A stretch of DNA of 64,000 nt from Pardosa pseudoannulata (Eukaryota; Arthropoda; Arachnida; Araneae; Lycosidae), in the NCBI GenBank assembly GCA_032207245.1, contig CM063498.1:58063940-58127939 (forward strand), written 5' to 3'. The notes beneath the pieces are model-generated. The model was not told the origin of the DNA and searched no databases. It was given only the letters and a program-made list of their open reading frames with translations. Shown piece by piece: positions 10,770-24,194 of this stretch. The position numbers were made by a program, and so were the translations under genes. Position 1 is the first letter of the stretch. Each line of letters starts with the position of its first letter.

Positions 10770-12060
10770 GATGTGTGTGTGAGTAATGATATTTTAAGGG
10801 AAAACTAACTTAATTATAATTGTACTTAAAAATAATTTTTTGGCGATTCTATTCCTAACATCACAACCTTTTAAAAGATGTCTTTGTTTCCCCTCTGACT
10901 GTAGTAACCTTGTCGACTACGCATACCCAAAAATTAATATTTGCTCAGCTCAAATATTCTTATATAACTCTTTACGTTACTGAGTTTCGCTTTTTACGCA
11001 TCATCTTGTGATTAATATTAAACTCTTACTGGTTGGCTCACTAGAGTCCCACATCACTATAATACCACATGTTACAAGGAAACGCCAAAGATGAGATGTC
11101 TCAATAAACTGTATTATTTTTAATTTCAAGTTTTGATGTTTCCTTTCCATATCTACCACTGCAACTATACAACCGAAAAGCATTTATCATTTGTGGTGGG
11201 ACAAACACAGCCATTATACACACAGACACACACTTGCATGTATATATATACAGGATCCTCGATGAGAACTCCCTACTGAGAAAACACATCTGTTACATTT
11301 TGTTGTTTAAGTGTAGAATAGTATGCAGACCGCAGTTATATATAGCAAGAGTCTGTAAATATTTATGAATACTAGTAATTAACATATAATTTAATCATCA
11401 GATTAAGCTTAATATTAACCCTCATGTTTATATACATATGATGCATTAAAATTATTATACGTAAAACATATCTAAAATTCTCCTTTTTCCCTTTCTCATT
11501 TTTTAATATTTAATTATCGAGCCATAAAATGTCGGATAAAAGTGTGTTTGTTCTCCGGCTTAAAGTATTTTTACTCATCTCTCAAAACTAACTCTAGACT
11601 AAATGCTAATTTTTTTTTGTTTGGTCTTTTTTCAGCAGTGGCGGGAAAATGGCTTTGATTCTGAAATAATTAAATTGCTGTCTGTGAGGTCTCCAAGCTA
11701 GCTTAAATGGTCAAGGTTCATCATTCCTGCCTCCCAAAAAGTGCTGATCCATCATTAGTCTCAGGAGAACAAAATAAAGTGATTCACTCGATGTGTGGTC
11801 AACAGTGAAGAAAAATGTGTTTATTCTTAAAGCATTCTACGCAGAGCTGTTGCACTATACAGACGAACGGTAGACCAATGTTTTTGTATCCCCAGTAAAT
11901 TATGTAAAGTTAAACAACATTGGATTTAGCTTTCTTAAAAGGCTTCAAGGTTGCATTTCGACTAGGAGTTCGTATTGCCTAGCAAGCCCAGGCAAACTAA
12001 ATGTTAGAATCTAATCGCCAGTGTAATTGGTGAGGAATTTTTTTCACTAGTTAAACACCC
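10770..12060. other. AT-rich stretch, no gene seen
   Basis: No recognisable gene or element. It includes short CA and TA runs near 11215-11250. Confidence 0.5.
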
Positions 12061-12184
<124 letters not shown>

Positions 12185-13906
12185 GTAGGACCAAATATAT
12201 AAGACTTCGGGTTAAAATGTGATAACTCATAATATTGTAGTTTACATACAAACATATTTATATTTTCATAAAATATTTACATATTTCAAATTGGAAAACT
12301 AATTTCTAAACATATTTTATATATAATAACTCTTTAAAATGTCCCAATAGTTAAAAGGTAATAAAATCAATATTTCTTGTAATTATAACACACTGAACTA
12401 TTTAATGTGGGTTATCATTTCCTACCTTTTTTGGTCTTTATTTACATATACATACCACTAAAATTTAAAAAATAAATTTCTTGTCGAATAACTTGTAGAT
12501 ACATTTTTATAAATAACTATTTGTAATGTAAACAATGTTACATGGCAAGAAATAAATTTTTTAAATACTTAGAATGAAAGTAGGTTTGTTTTAATGAATT
12601 TGTATTAAGTGATTACCCGTATATGTTATACTATTTTCATTCCAAAAAACTAACGGTCCAATAGACAATGAGCTCTTCAAGAATGTTTCCGTTTTTAGTT
12701 TATTAATTAAACTTATTTATAACTGCTGACAAAAAATAAATAGTTTTTGAAAATATGTTGCAACGAAAAAAAATCGACTCAATTGAAAAAAAAATTTTTA
12801 CATTTAAAAGAGTTTTCATTCATTATAACACGTCAAAACAAGGCTGCAAAAAAAAGTCAAAAACAAATTTTTAAAGTCTATTTTTAGATACATCCTCTGG
12901 AGAAAATTTTTAATATAGCAGAGTGGTTTGCAGTCATTTTATGATTGTAATTTTAAAATAACATGAGATTAAAGCATTCAAAACTCAGTACTAAATGTGT
13001 GTCAAAATCAACAAAATCGATTATTATGAGGGGTATAAAAAAAGGGTTTATTTTTTAATGTTTTGGAATCTTATTTTAAATAACTACAAAAAATTACTAA
13101 TATATTTTGATTCTTTTTCTTTTTCTTTAAATTGAATTAAGAACATTTCGTGAGTCGTTACACTTTGAAGTTTTCTCTGAAAGCTTGATGTATGGTAGAA
13201 TCTTGAAATAGTCCAAGCCATAAAAAAGGGGAGTTACATACTGGGAATCCAAATCAGGAATTTTTTGATGTTCTTAACGCAATTTTATATACAAAATTTG
13301 GTGCATGTTGTTCTGATTATTTCCGCGCAATCGTGTTTATACACAGAATAAGATACTCACAGCACTATAAGTTTAACAAAGAATAACATACATACAAGCA
13401 CTACAAGTTTATAGCAGTTAATAGTTTAAGCCTGTTATTGATTAAAACATGTATTATTTCAATGTAGAGGAGGCTAATTATATTTTAACTGCTATCTAAC
13501 AGCACGTTCACACAACAGTGTTGTTGATATATCACTTTTGATCTCCTCGATCAGACTAATTGTATCATTTACAGGTAATACAGAATTTCCATATGAAGAC
13601 TTGAATAAACGTAGTCACGTGTTGCATTTATCAGTACATTTTTTAAAATAACAAAGCATTAGTATTATTGAATGACTGGATAGAGTTATAGCATTTTAAT
13701 AGAGCATTATCAATTATACATGGTTTAAGATAAATAACTGTATTTGTGGCTATTAATGTTGAAGTAACATATGTGGGAGTTAAATAAATTTGATGAGCAT
13801 GTCTGAGTGGCAACACGGGTTTCCAATAGTCAAAACCAATTATTAAAAAAAAATCAGGCTCCCGGTGGGTCAATTTAGAAAATATAACCATGGTCTAATG
13901 ATGTAC
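12185..13906. other. AT-rich stretch, no gene recognised
   Basis: No known family seen. A minus-strand frame at 13643-13891 (82 codons) reads fairly protein-like in its first two-thirds, but no signature was recognised and the stretch ends against the hAT left end. It is not called as a gene. Confidence 0.45.
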
Positions 13907-14450
13907 CTAATAGGGGAGAACGTGTGGTCTTGAGGCCCCATTAGGTGGTTTCTTATATGGCTTTCCTAAAATCAAGCTCTTGCAGTAATATTTGATTATA
14001 TGCATTAACGACAATATTAAAATTAATGGAATTAAATATAAATTGGCTTGAATGTAAATTTCAGTGACTTCTAAACAGATAGTAATAGACAATTGTATAT
14101 TTCGAATGTTAGAACGTCACCTAGATCAAAATGATAACACTACAATAAGTTTTATTTAAATATATAGTTGTTTATTAAAAATAATTAAATATTAAACTTT
14201 TAACAAGTTATTACCCTTTTGCAAATACAAAAATATTTTATATTGTTAATATTTAATTTAAATTACAAATAAATGACTTAATGTTTTTGTATTATTTCTA
14301 TATAGCCTAATAAATTGATGAAACTATACAAAAACTATAATAATTTCACAAAATTTGCATTCATAGGTATATTAATTTATGCGGCATCCATCATTACTTA
14401 CTGCTTAATTTAAATTTGGCCTCTAATGGTAAAAATGTTCCCCACCTCTG
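13907..14450. mobile_element. Probable hAT MITE
   Basis: The right end reads, on the minus strand, CAGAGGTGGGGAACATTTTT then ACCATTAGAGGCCA, a typical hAT terminus. A matching but more diverged left end, CTAATAGGGGAGAACG then TGTGGTCTTGAGGCCCCA, starts at 13907. No convincing 8-bp target duplication could be matched (GCGTATCC on the right), so the left boundary is tentative. The interior is AT-rich and non-coding. The right end cuts a coding-like remnant at 14451. Confidence 0.55.
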
Positions 14451-14623
14451 GCGTATCCTATACAAGGCAGAGTATGATGGTATATTTCCAAATTGAAAAG
14501 AAAAATAGCATTATCTGCCCCAAAAATTTCTCTTAAATTAGTGTCCCCAACAGATAGAGCGTATAACTCTTTCCTTGTATATCTTGAGCAACACCAAAAT
14601 CTCCGAAAGGATCCACGAAGTTG
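14451..14623 (-). pseudogene. Unrecognised coding remnant, frameshifted, cut by a hAT end
   Basis: On the minus strand a good splice-acceptor context (pyrimidine-rich run ending CCAATGTCAG) is followed at 14623 by CAACTTCGTGGATCC. The frame reads N-F-V-D-P-F-G-D-F-G-V-A-Q-D-I-Q and then, after what looks like a one-base deletion, K-E-L-Y-A-L-S-V-G-D-T-N and on for 41 codons without a stop, until the hAT terminus begins at 14450. The unshifted frame instead stops at 14533-14535. The residue balance is protein-like and unlike the AT noise around it. No family was recognised. It could be an exon of a minus-strand gene, a processed pseudogene, or part of an unknown element; the frameshift and truncation argue against current function. 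Confidence 0.4.
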
Positions 14624-14650
14624 CTGACATTGGAAAGAATAGAATAAAAT

Positions 14651-17600
14651 GAGGAAAAATTAAATGTAATGGATTATGATGAATGGAATTTTCAAACATC
14701 AATCTAAAATCTTTAAATAAAAAATGGGTTTTACTATTTTTATAAATGATTTACATTTTAATAAGGGGTTTCATTACCGTTGTGTGGCATAACATTAGAC
14801 GTTAGAGTCCTAAACAAACCATACCAAACAATTTTGTTAATTCTAGTATTTAATCGTAATTACGTATTCATCATATTTATGTATATGACAGTCACGTAGC
14901 GAGAAATTTTCCATAAGGAGTGTGTTATCCCCCTAAAACTCATACCTCAAAATTTAGTAAGCAGCAATCCTTACATGTAAACTATATGTATACAGTAATC
15001 CTTATAGGGGGGTGGTTACAATTGTTCCTTCCAGAAACAACAGTCATGCAAGGAAAAAAATTAATGGAGTTATTTTTTGCCAACAAAATTCAACATAACT
15101 TCCTTAGTAGTTTTTGGTAATTGAAAATACTAGGGTCTAATGAAATCCGTCATAATAATGGATTCTTTAAAAATGATTTGGGAGATTCTACAGTTTATAG
15201 AATGAAAGAACACACAGATACTGGTATGATAATACGTCATATGTACACACAAAAACACATATGTATTGTAAACGGATGTTTGAAATATCTGAAAATACAG
15301 GCAGTGGAATTCTAGGATGTCGTTTTCTATTTGTACCTGATTTAATAAAGTATTTTTATTATATCTAGGAATACACTATTGTTCATTTTTCTTTAAATTT
15401 ATTCTCTAGTTTGTAATCGTTTTCTGGTTCGCTTAGTCAACATTAGGAACATTAAGAAACATTAAGAACTTAAATAATTTTTGCGTAGCATCTGAAGATT
15501 TTGAATAGTTTCTTATGAACAGTAAAAATAAATACTTATATAAAAAATAAAGATATTTTAAAAATATTTCCTTTCCTAGTTGAAAAAAGATGTTTTTTTT
15601 TTTAAAACAAATTATAGGATGTCAAATAAGTCATTCTCTAGAATCAAAATAATGTTTTGGTACAGTCCAGTAATTTTCCCTTATCCGTTTGATAAATCCA
15701 AGTGGACTAAAATGAAACAAGGCAGAGAATTGTAAAAGAATTTTAATTTCTGTAATTCCTTCTTAGTTGCGAAATAAGGTTTAATGATACCATTAAATTA
15801 AGAACCAATTTCCTAACTTAATTTGCAGTACTTAATTACTAGTATTATTCAGACAGAAACATAATGGGGAGTTGCTTTTATGCAGTTAAACTAAAGATTT
15901 TGTATTAAAATTTTACTTATAAAATTTCAAAATAAGTCTAATTAATCTTAGACTCACATATATCTACTTAAAGATTTTCCATCACTGCTTGCCAGTTACG
16001 TCAGAAATGAAATGGTTTCTTTAATAAAATATTTATACATGTTTGAGCCATTTTAATTATTCCAAACTCCGTACCTTTCAACAGTTGATAAATGTAACCA
16101 AAACAAAGGGGGATTTAACAGGACTCGTTAAATTGTGCGCATTGTTTTGGACACGCTTATTAAGTATTTGTGAATTCGACTTTACAAATGATTTTCTCGA
16201 TCCCTCTATGCTATCCATTTGAAAGATTTTGGACTGCATTTATTTGCTCATTAGGAAGCTTCAATTACGATCCAAGATATAAATCTGCCTGGATAGAAAA
16301 TGACTTAGAATACTGATGAACGTTATAATGAAACCTGAGTACAGTAATTGTAAATTAAGTACTACAAAATAATAGGCATGCTTAGCTAGTTATAAAGTTA
16401 TCTTTGTTAGTTAGCGATTGTGCCAACAAAATAATTTTGCCTTATTCATGGATTGTAAAGTGTTCCCCTTGACCTCTGCATATGCAAAACCGATTGAATT
16501 TACAAAAATCTGATGCATATAAAATTTACAAAAAAATAGGTAATTTGAATAGGATTTGATGCAATTATTTAAAACAATGTTCAATATTGGAAAAGATATT
16601 CTAGCATAATCATAAATGATCTTCCCTAGTGATCATTTTCTTGTTTGGCTGTATGGGCTATAAATTACAGAACTATTTTTTAATTATGTTTAGAAGTTTC
16701 TGTTCTATGATTCATTTGAGCACAATAAATATTATTTAGGCTTTAGAAAATTAATTTTTGATTCATATTCTCAAATGACTAACATGGAGTTTTATATGAG
16801 AAAGAAATGCATATATGGCAAAATAAATTTTAAAAAATAAATAAAAGCTTTCGCTTGCCAGAATGTTTATTCTGAAATGCCGGTGCAACAGTGTTGATAA
16901 ATTGTTAACATTTAACTTAAATAACTTTGTTAATTCCTGGGTTTATGTCACATACTATTATAGAGTATAGGAAACATGCTGTCCTTGAGTTACATGGCAA
17001 ATAAGTTTACGTAATTTACATCATAATTTTTTTCTTAGTTTCTTCTATCTACTTAAAATTTTGATACAAATACTTTAAGGCAGATTTATACGTGAATCTA
17101 GTTGACATTAACACTAACACGCAGCTATTAAATTTTTCCTTCTATGAAACAAATCTCTCTTTTAATAAAATAAGTTATTTGAAGATGGGTTTTGTAAGGC
17201 ATTGGCTAATTTTCCTAAATGCGTTTAAACCACATAGGGATTTAGAAATATTTTTAAAAAATCACACATACCTCCCATCACAATGAGTTAAGATAAGTTT
17301 TTTCAAACAATTATACTGAATTGATCAATAAGTACAATAAAATAAATAAAAGAAAATTTAATACGTAAATGCATAAAACAGAAAAACTATGGTAAAGGGC
17401 AGAAAAGTCGCTGCTTTTCAAAACACAGTGTGATTTAGCTACGTAACCATTCGAATCTAGTTGGAATATAAAATTTGAACTGCGTGGGAATTTCTTGGTG
17501 TGTAACCAAGAGCTCGCTGCCCTAAAAGCACAAACCAAGATTTCATGCCTATAAGGATTTCATAAAAGTAATTCTTCTTTTCTAAATTAAGTGCTATAGG

Positions 17601-18204
17601 AGTCAGTGGCTTCAAATGTTAATATTCGGGAATGCAAATCGTCACTCATGTGAAATAAGCAATTTCTTTAGTTTAAAACTAACACTTGGTAAAAAGTAAG
17701 ACTATATTATTTCTCCTAATTAAAACTGTTCAAGTATATAAATTGTTTTTTATAAAATTATAAAAATTACAAAAATAAAGATCATTTGAGAAAAATAATA
17801 AAAAAAACCCGTGAAAACAACAGTTCTCACCGACCAGAATTGGTAGAACCTAACATAACTGTAAATTTCCCAGCAACCATTTAATGATTGAAAAAAATGG
17901 TCACAATATAAGAAATGTTTAAAAATATGCGAGTACAATGAAATGAACATACGTCTGAAAAAGGGAAATAAATAAGAATGAGAAGCGCAATGCACATATA
18001 ATGCTTTGGAAATATTTCTCTTATTTTGTCTTGGTAAGCGTTAAATGGTCGTTACATAGATCAACTATTAATATTTTTCTCTATTTTTATTGTAATCTAC
18101 CAAGGGGAATAATTCCATAATTTTATAACAGATGAAATAAATCTGGAATACCTTACTAATTTATGTATAATAGTATTACGTATTTAGAAACTTCTGGTAG
18201 TTAA
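14651..18204. other. Long AT-rich stretch, no gene seen
   Basis: No recognised genes or elements. ATG-started frames at 14920, 15121, 17092, 17311 and 17750 are short and show no family features. Confidence 0.5.
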
Positions 18205-18425
18205 AATCAGATACACTATCAGCATGCACTCATGTCCTTTAAGCGATATGTTACCACTTAAATATATAATCGAATTACTTTGCATCACTTCAAATGCTTA
18301 TTCATCACCGAAATGCAAACGCTATTCATGTAATCCGCAAATACAGCTGTGGTTGACCATTATCCGTAACACCTTTCAAATGACGACTTATGCGAATTTT
18401 GACATCGAAAATCTGAAACAATAAA
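18205..18425. promoter_or_regulatory. Motif-dense island (octamer, E-box/Runt)
   Basis: A complex block within AT-rich sequence. It includes TTTGCAT near 18279, ATGCAAA near 18313, and CAGCTGTGGTT at 18344-18354, which overlaps an E-box (CAGCTG) with a Runt core (TGTGGTT). It is open for 66 codons on the plus strand (18224-18424) with no family features. It is read as a candidate enhancer-like element. Confidence 0.3.
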
Positions 18426-21400
18426 CTTATACAAAATCCCTCGCAGTTTATCTTAATCAGTTAATCCTTTCACATACGCTTTTAGTCAGCAGTTAATCCA
18501 GTTAGGAATATTTAATAAACTATAATAAATTCATCCTAATAACATTAATCATGCGGGGAGGATAAAAGAAATAAAATAGGCAAGGAAAAATAATTTTTTG
18601 TTGGGTATAATATTTTTCTTGTCAGATTATGTTCCGTAATGTCATAAGCGAAATTCGTTTAGCTGCCCTTAGATGTGTGTGATTTATCTCGTTCAGTTAT
18701 GAAGAGTGAATAAATTTTCAATGAGGAGTTTAATTTAAAAGTATTGTAAGCATTTACAAATTTATTTTACAGATTTAAATCAATTGGTGGTTAGAAAAAT
18801 GTGCCAAAATAAGATGCCAATTTTTTTCTAAATGCGTGTTTTTATTAATAAGCTAAATTTTGTTTTATATTTATGACCAAGAAAATGTTAAACAAAAAGT
18901 CTCTATTTTCTAATTTACATTAGGTCTAATTTACATTTTCAATACAATAATCGATTTATCCAAATCAATGTAAAAGATAATGTCTGCTTGTGTGTATTTT
19001 ATACAAAGCCAAAGATTGCCGAAGAGACACCAAATTTTGAACAGACATTTTTTGATACCACCTGACGGTCACTGTCAGTATTAATATGGTTGGCAACCTG
19101 CCATATTGGATTCATCTAGATTTATGTTAACAAAAGGGAATTTTTTCTACTTCTAGGCGGTTTGCATTTAAATATTTTTCTAACCAAATTTCCTGCCGTG
19201 ATAGAGTGAAAAATACTTCTGGGTTATGCAAGACCCACTCTCAAATTTATGCTAGTAAAATTTCCTTGATTGTGTTCAAAGAAGACGATATCAAACTTTC
19301 TGACAAATAATTTAGAATACAACACATTTTTATCGCTCTTTTTAAGAATTTACGCACTTAAAGAGATTTAATTAGTGCACAACACTTTTACAAAATAATG
19401 TCAACTTAGACTACATAAATTGAAATTTGTGATAAAGTACACTTAAAAACTCTCCCGAAATTTAGTACGTCAAGTAAATATCACCGAGTAATTGCAAAGT
19501 TCAACTATTCCACTATTTTTCAAATTAATTCGAAGTGTTTCAATTATTTCATAAAGTAATAAATAATTAAATAACCATATGTTTTTTAAAAATTTCATTT
19601 TTAGTAAAAGAAAGTACAGTTTCGAGTATTGATGAAAACTACTTGTATACCTTTTTCAGTTTTTGGAAACTAGTCACTTCTTTAAAAGATACTTAAAAAG
19701 GAAATAATACAAATTTGTTCAACACAGAGGTGAAAAGTTAAAATTCAATACAATTCCGAAAATGATAAATAAAAATATTTTTGGATGGCGCAGTTTCTAA
19801 TGTATCCTCATACCGCAAAATACAACTCCAGTATTGTTGTTATTCAGTAACACATTTCTACAGCGAATAGCATTTTAAAATAGGAGGATTCGGAATAGCG
19901 AAGAATGATAGTCTAGTAATAAAACAAGCTACTCTCTCTTGTTCAACATTTATTTCGAATCACTCCTTGAATTTTTCATTGCAGAGAAGCAGGTGGTCTT
20001 ATCGATTACGCGAAAGGAATAAGGATTTCATTCCAGTGTTTTAAAGCGCCTACTTTGTACCTTTTCAACGCAAATAGACTACCTAATCTAGTATTTTATC
20101 TAGCGAACAAAGAGATCATAACATTTCTAGAACGTGCGGCTAGAGAGCTATAAACTTACACTAATCTTCTTTAACTATAAAATTACACTTTCATTTTTTG
20201 GAAGATTGGAGTTTGTCCTCGATTTACAAAATTTATATACATCCTGTTCAGTTTCTAGAGCTAAGAAACAATCTTTGAAGACATTAGATCATGAACCTCT
20301 CAACTTAAACGTTTACCATGCTAATAATCTATTTAGTTCATAATTCTAGAATATCACGAATAGTAAAATATAATCGGTACCAGAAAATAATTGTCGTCGC
20401 ATTGCATCCCTCTTTCCAAGAGTGAGAATGTACAAAGAAAACCTCCTCACTATATGCAACAACAACTGACACCTCCTCACGACAACTAAATTCTGTTCAA
20501 ACTGCATGGGCATTATAAAGTTACAAAAATTGTGCACGTTTTCACAGCCATGTAAGATAATACTAATAATGAATAAAGAATGGTTCTGAAATTTCTAGAC
20601 GTGGAACAATACATGTGTAAAGTAAGTGAAGTGACATTGGTCAAATTAAAGAGACGTAATTAAAATCTTGAGGATATTACAAAGGTGTAAAAGGATTTTA
20701 AAATATATTTAATGTTGTAAAACAGGGACCAAAATAAAACTATGTAAAAAGGATCTATATGTAAAAAAGATGGTCTTTCTTCAAGCGAATTTTCAAAATA
20801 TGAAATCCAGTAAAAATGAAATACAGAATCAAAAGCGTTGAAAAACAATTTAAGTAAAGTTAAGGTTATGTTTTTGCACTATATTGCAACTTTTAATTAT
20901 TAATACATTTTTCGATCTTATCTTTACTCTTAGTCCGATATTCAACTAATTTTTATTAACATTGCGATCTTATTTTTTAAATTATTTGTCTTGAGATGTT
21001 CCTTTCTAAAGCGATATAACAAAATTTAGAGATTAATTTCAGCGTAATAGAAGTAATTTGAAATAAAAAACTGTTATTAAAAATTTTAGAAAACGCTTAA
21101 AGGAAAGAATGTTATTTATGTGAATGATGAAAAATAATAGCTGTACCATATTTCTCTCTCAATTGAATTCGAATATCTAAGTATATAGAACTTTATTACA
21201 GTGGTATTTTAGCGTATACTACTTGAAAAGTTAAATATCACTTGTTACATTTGCATTATTCCTTCGTGAAGAGGGTAGGAATGAAGTCGTAATAATTATG
21301 TTGCAATGTAGTAAATCATTTTGCATTAACAGGAAGCTTTGAAATTATAATTAGTTTTCTTTCAGTTTTTTTAGTTGATTTAAATAATTGATTCAACTTA

Positions 21401-21459
21401 TGTTGAGCTATAAAAAAAAGTAAATACTGTGTTTTAAGAAAAATTACTTGCCAAATAAA
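18426..21459. other. AT-rich stretch, no gene seen
   Basis: Nothing recognised. Short frames at 20134, 20346 and 20660 show no family features. Confidence 0.5.
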
Positions 21460-21985
21460 AAGCCTCGCTCGTGTAAACTACCCGATAACGTCCTAATTTC
21501 ATTAACTTTGTCCCCATTAAAATTGATTTTTCATCTTCTCTAAGCACTGCACCAATGTGTACTCCGATAGAAAATTGAAATAACGTAACAGCTTGATTTC
21601 GATTAATGTATTACTACCCTTATCAATAATAAAAGTGCAGTTCTCTCTTAGGAGAACGAAGAGATAAAAAAAAAAGAGTATTAGTTAGTTGGAATGGAGA
21701 CCATGGGGAAGAAAAATAGGAAACTAGGAGCAAGGTCTAGCGCATCGTACGAGTCCTCGAGGATTTCCAACCATCCTTTTAGAAGTGAAGCATTTGTCTA
21801 AATGCCATGTCACGTTTCGGAAACACTCCACGCCACATTAAAGTGCAATGCGTCTCAACTTCCCCATCGGGATAAAAACTACTAAAGTCACGATCGGAAA
21901 TTTCATTAAGTAAACACACGCAATTTGTTTGGCAGAGTGTAACGTCTTTTTATTAAAAGGAAAACCGAATAAAAAGGGTTTTGCA
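21460..21985. promoter_or_regulatory. GC-richer island with forkhead-type motif
   Basis: A long complex stretch with few repeats. It includes GTAAACA (21910-21916, a forkhead core), another GTAAAC near 21474, ATTAAT blocks near 21603, and GC-rich words around 21740-21770. All frames are interrupted. It is a candidate conserved non-coding element. Confidence 0.33.
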
Positions 21986-23273
21986 AAAGCATGTTTTCGA
22001 GAAACCCTAGAAAAGAGTAAATTTGGAAGCTATAAAAGGAAACATTCCTTAAAATCTCGATGGAAAGATAGATTTTAAAACAAATTAGGTAAAAATCGAA
22101 TCATGTTTGTAAATGCAGTTTTTTAATAATATTTGTAACTATAGTTTTCCATGTAAAATAGAATTTCAAACGGTTTTTTCCTCAAGTAAACATTTATAAA
22201 GCATAGAACACTGTTATAATAATAACACTGAATAATGTATTTTGAGTACCCTAGTGCTAAAATCAGTAGCAGTTATTTTTACTAACATATAGCTACTTTT
22301 CATTTTGGTTCCAGAAAGTAAAAATTCCTATCATATAGGAAGTACAGGTATATTTCTTTAAAATTTATAGTATTCATAAAGGAGGTCAATACAAGAAACT
22401 GTAAAAAAAAAAAAAAAAAAAAAAAACGAATTCAACTTTTATATTAGTTTCTTAGTATATTGATCTCTGATGACAGTTAACAGTTTAATGCACTACAGAA
22501 CTAACCTCCAACATGAAAACTTCATAAATTATTCTTGTATTAAAGGAAAAACGGAAAATCTATATTTCATACAGGCTGAAAAGTTTTGTGATGTTTCGAA
22601 AAAGAAAATAATCACAGTTAAAACTAAACATCTTTACAGTCTTCCTAATAACATTTTAAAAGATGGAGTGTTCACGATATAGTTATGTAATTCCAGAAAA
22701 TTAGTTGCTCAAACTTCAGGTCACTTCAGGTACCATTTGAAAAGGGAAATATGAATAATTTTGACATTCAATTTAAAAAGTGTAAAAGGCCTTTAAAATT
22801 TATTAGAATCCAAACAATAGATGAATCTAATGATCATTTACTTGCAGTTGAGTCTTTTAACAATACTCATTTTTAAATTTAAACAAGTGAAACTAAACAA
22901 CAATGCAGTTGAACATAGGGCTTCAGTTAACAGTTATACTTAAATAACACAAACATACATGTTATTAGACCAACTATGGGCACATTTTATTTAAGTAGGT
23001 CAGAAAAAGAAAGGAAAACATTGTGGTAAGCCCTAATTATTTATTACAAAACTCGGTAAAGAAGTAATGTAATAGCATATTGTACACATTTTTATACTTT
23101 TGTGATTAATGATATTCAAACTGCAGATCTAAAAGTTACTTCATCTTCCAATTGAACACAGCAGATATCGGCTTTTAGTATATTCCTCAACGGACTAATA
23201 TCATGTACAATGGAAAAGTACGACATCCTCTGATGCACTTAGTATAAAATTGTAAGAAACGAACTTCAATTCT
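21986..23273. other. AT-rich stretch, no gene recognised
   Basis: It includes a 24-base poly-A run (22403-22426). A plus-strand frame of 70 codons at 22470-22682 lies just after the poly-A; no family features were recognised. Confidence 0.45.
22403..22426 (+). repeat. Poly-A tract
   Basis: Uninterrupted run of A. No SINE or LINE body was recognised immediately upstream, so it cannot be assigned as a retroposon tail. Confidence 0.9.
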
Positions 23274-23487
23274 TCATTCAAAAAAGGGTTTCTGTACTTT
23301 AAAAGTTAAATATAAAATAATATAATCTGAAATCTGAAAATTCTCATTATTATTTGAATACACTATTAAAAAATTTTTTAAAGGATTATTTTGAAAATTT
23401 CTCATTTGTTCTTCCATAATTTGTGCCGGGTCGGATATAACCTCTAACTGGGATGCATCTGACATAGGAGTCGTAGTTTGCTCACTA
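23274..23487 (-). CDS. Candidate host exon, minus strand, family unrecognised
   Basis: On the minus strand a strong 3' splice-site context (CAGTATTTTTTATCTCTTACAG) is followed at 23487 by an open frame that reads S-E-Q-T-T-T-P-M-S-D-A-S-Q-L-E-V, then I-S-D-P-A-Q-I-M-E-E-Q-M-R-N-F-Q-N-N-P. These roughly 36 codons have normal amino-acid balance and higher GC than their surroundings. After about 23380 the sequence becomes AT-rich and intron-like although the frame stays open to a TGA at 23274. The only GT near that change (ATA|GTGTATTC) is a weak donor, so the 3' limit is uncertain: either an unusual donor or a terminal exon. The methionine inside need not be the start. No family was recognised. 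It has the same orientation as the recursive-splice site at 32457/32458. Confidence 0.4.
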
Positions 23488-23861
23488 CTGTAAGAGATAA
23501 AAAATACTGAGTTATTTATTCACATTAGAAATTCGATATTATTTGTGGAGAAATAGCGTAAGAGTTTGTAAAATTTTGTATTTTTAAACTACTGATTGCA
23601 GATATATAAAATCAAAATGAAATAGTGTTTTGTTAAATGGAAAGGGGTGAAACCTTATTTGCTATTAACCCTCTCATTTTTTTGGTAGGAAAGAGTTTCT
23701 AAAAACATTGATAAAATAACGTTTGATAGAATTAAATGTCATTTAGGGGATATTTTATGCATTATTTTTTTTTAATATAAATATATATATTATATTAGTC
23801 CTTACGATATATGGCATAATTTTCAGGGCAAAGAAATTATTTATCTACGTTACACATTTAA

Positions 23862-24150
23862 GGTACACACACATCCGACCTTGCGTGTTGCATTGTTCCG
23901 CATTTTCCCGGCGCAAACAGTAGCCCGGTACGGAAAAGGCCATGGAAACGGGGTCGGTCTATGGAGCCGAGGACACGCATTCAGTAACGCACCAAGGCGG
24001 ATATTTGCTACCAGAGTGACGGGGTGGAAAAATAAGGTATGGGTCACACTCTTTTTTTCTTTTGGGGTGATATAGGAACACGGAGGGGCGATGAAGCAAG
24101 ACACTGGCGGACGAAGAAAAAATATAAGATGTAAATAAACAGAATTGTCA
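23862..24150. promoter_or_regulatory. GC-rich island, possible promoter of a minus-strand transcript
   Basis: A sharp rise in GC, including TTTTCCCGGCGCAAA (23903-23917, resembling an E2F-type site) and several CpG-containing words. It lies about 0.4-0.7 kb upstream, in minus-strand terms, of the exon-like stretch at 23487. Frames on both strands are open (for example 23850-24155 minus) but show no signature; open frames on both strands are expected in GC-rich sequence. Promoter, first exon and conserved element are all possible. Confidence 0.33.
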
Positions 24151-24194
24151 CGCATATACCTCGTTAGGGAAAGAAAGGCTGTTGCAAAGTGATA

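Noticed and set aside
13560..13580. Recursive-splice-like CATTTACAG|GTAATA, plus
   Set aside because: Short pyrimidine run and non-consensus donor; expected by chance in AT-rich sequence.
23850..24155. 101-codon minus-strand frame in a GC-rich island
   Set aside because: Open frames occur on both strands as expected in GC-rich sequence; no residue pattern of any family. Kept only as an island.
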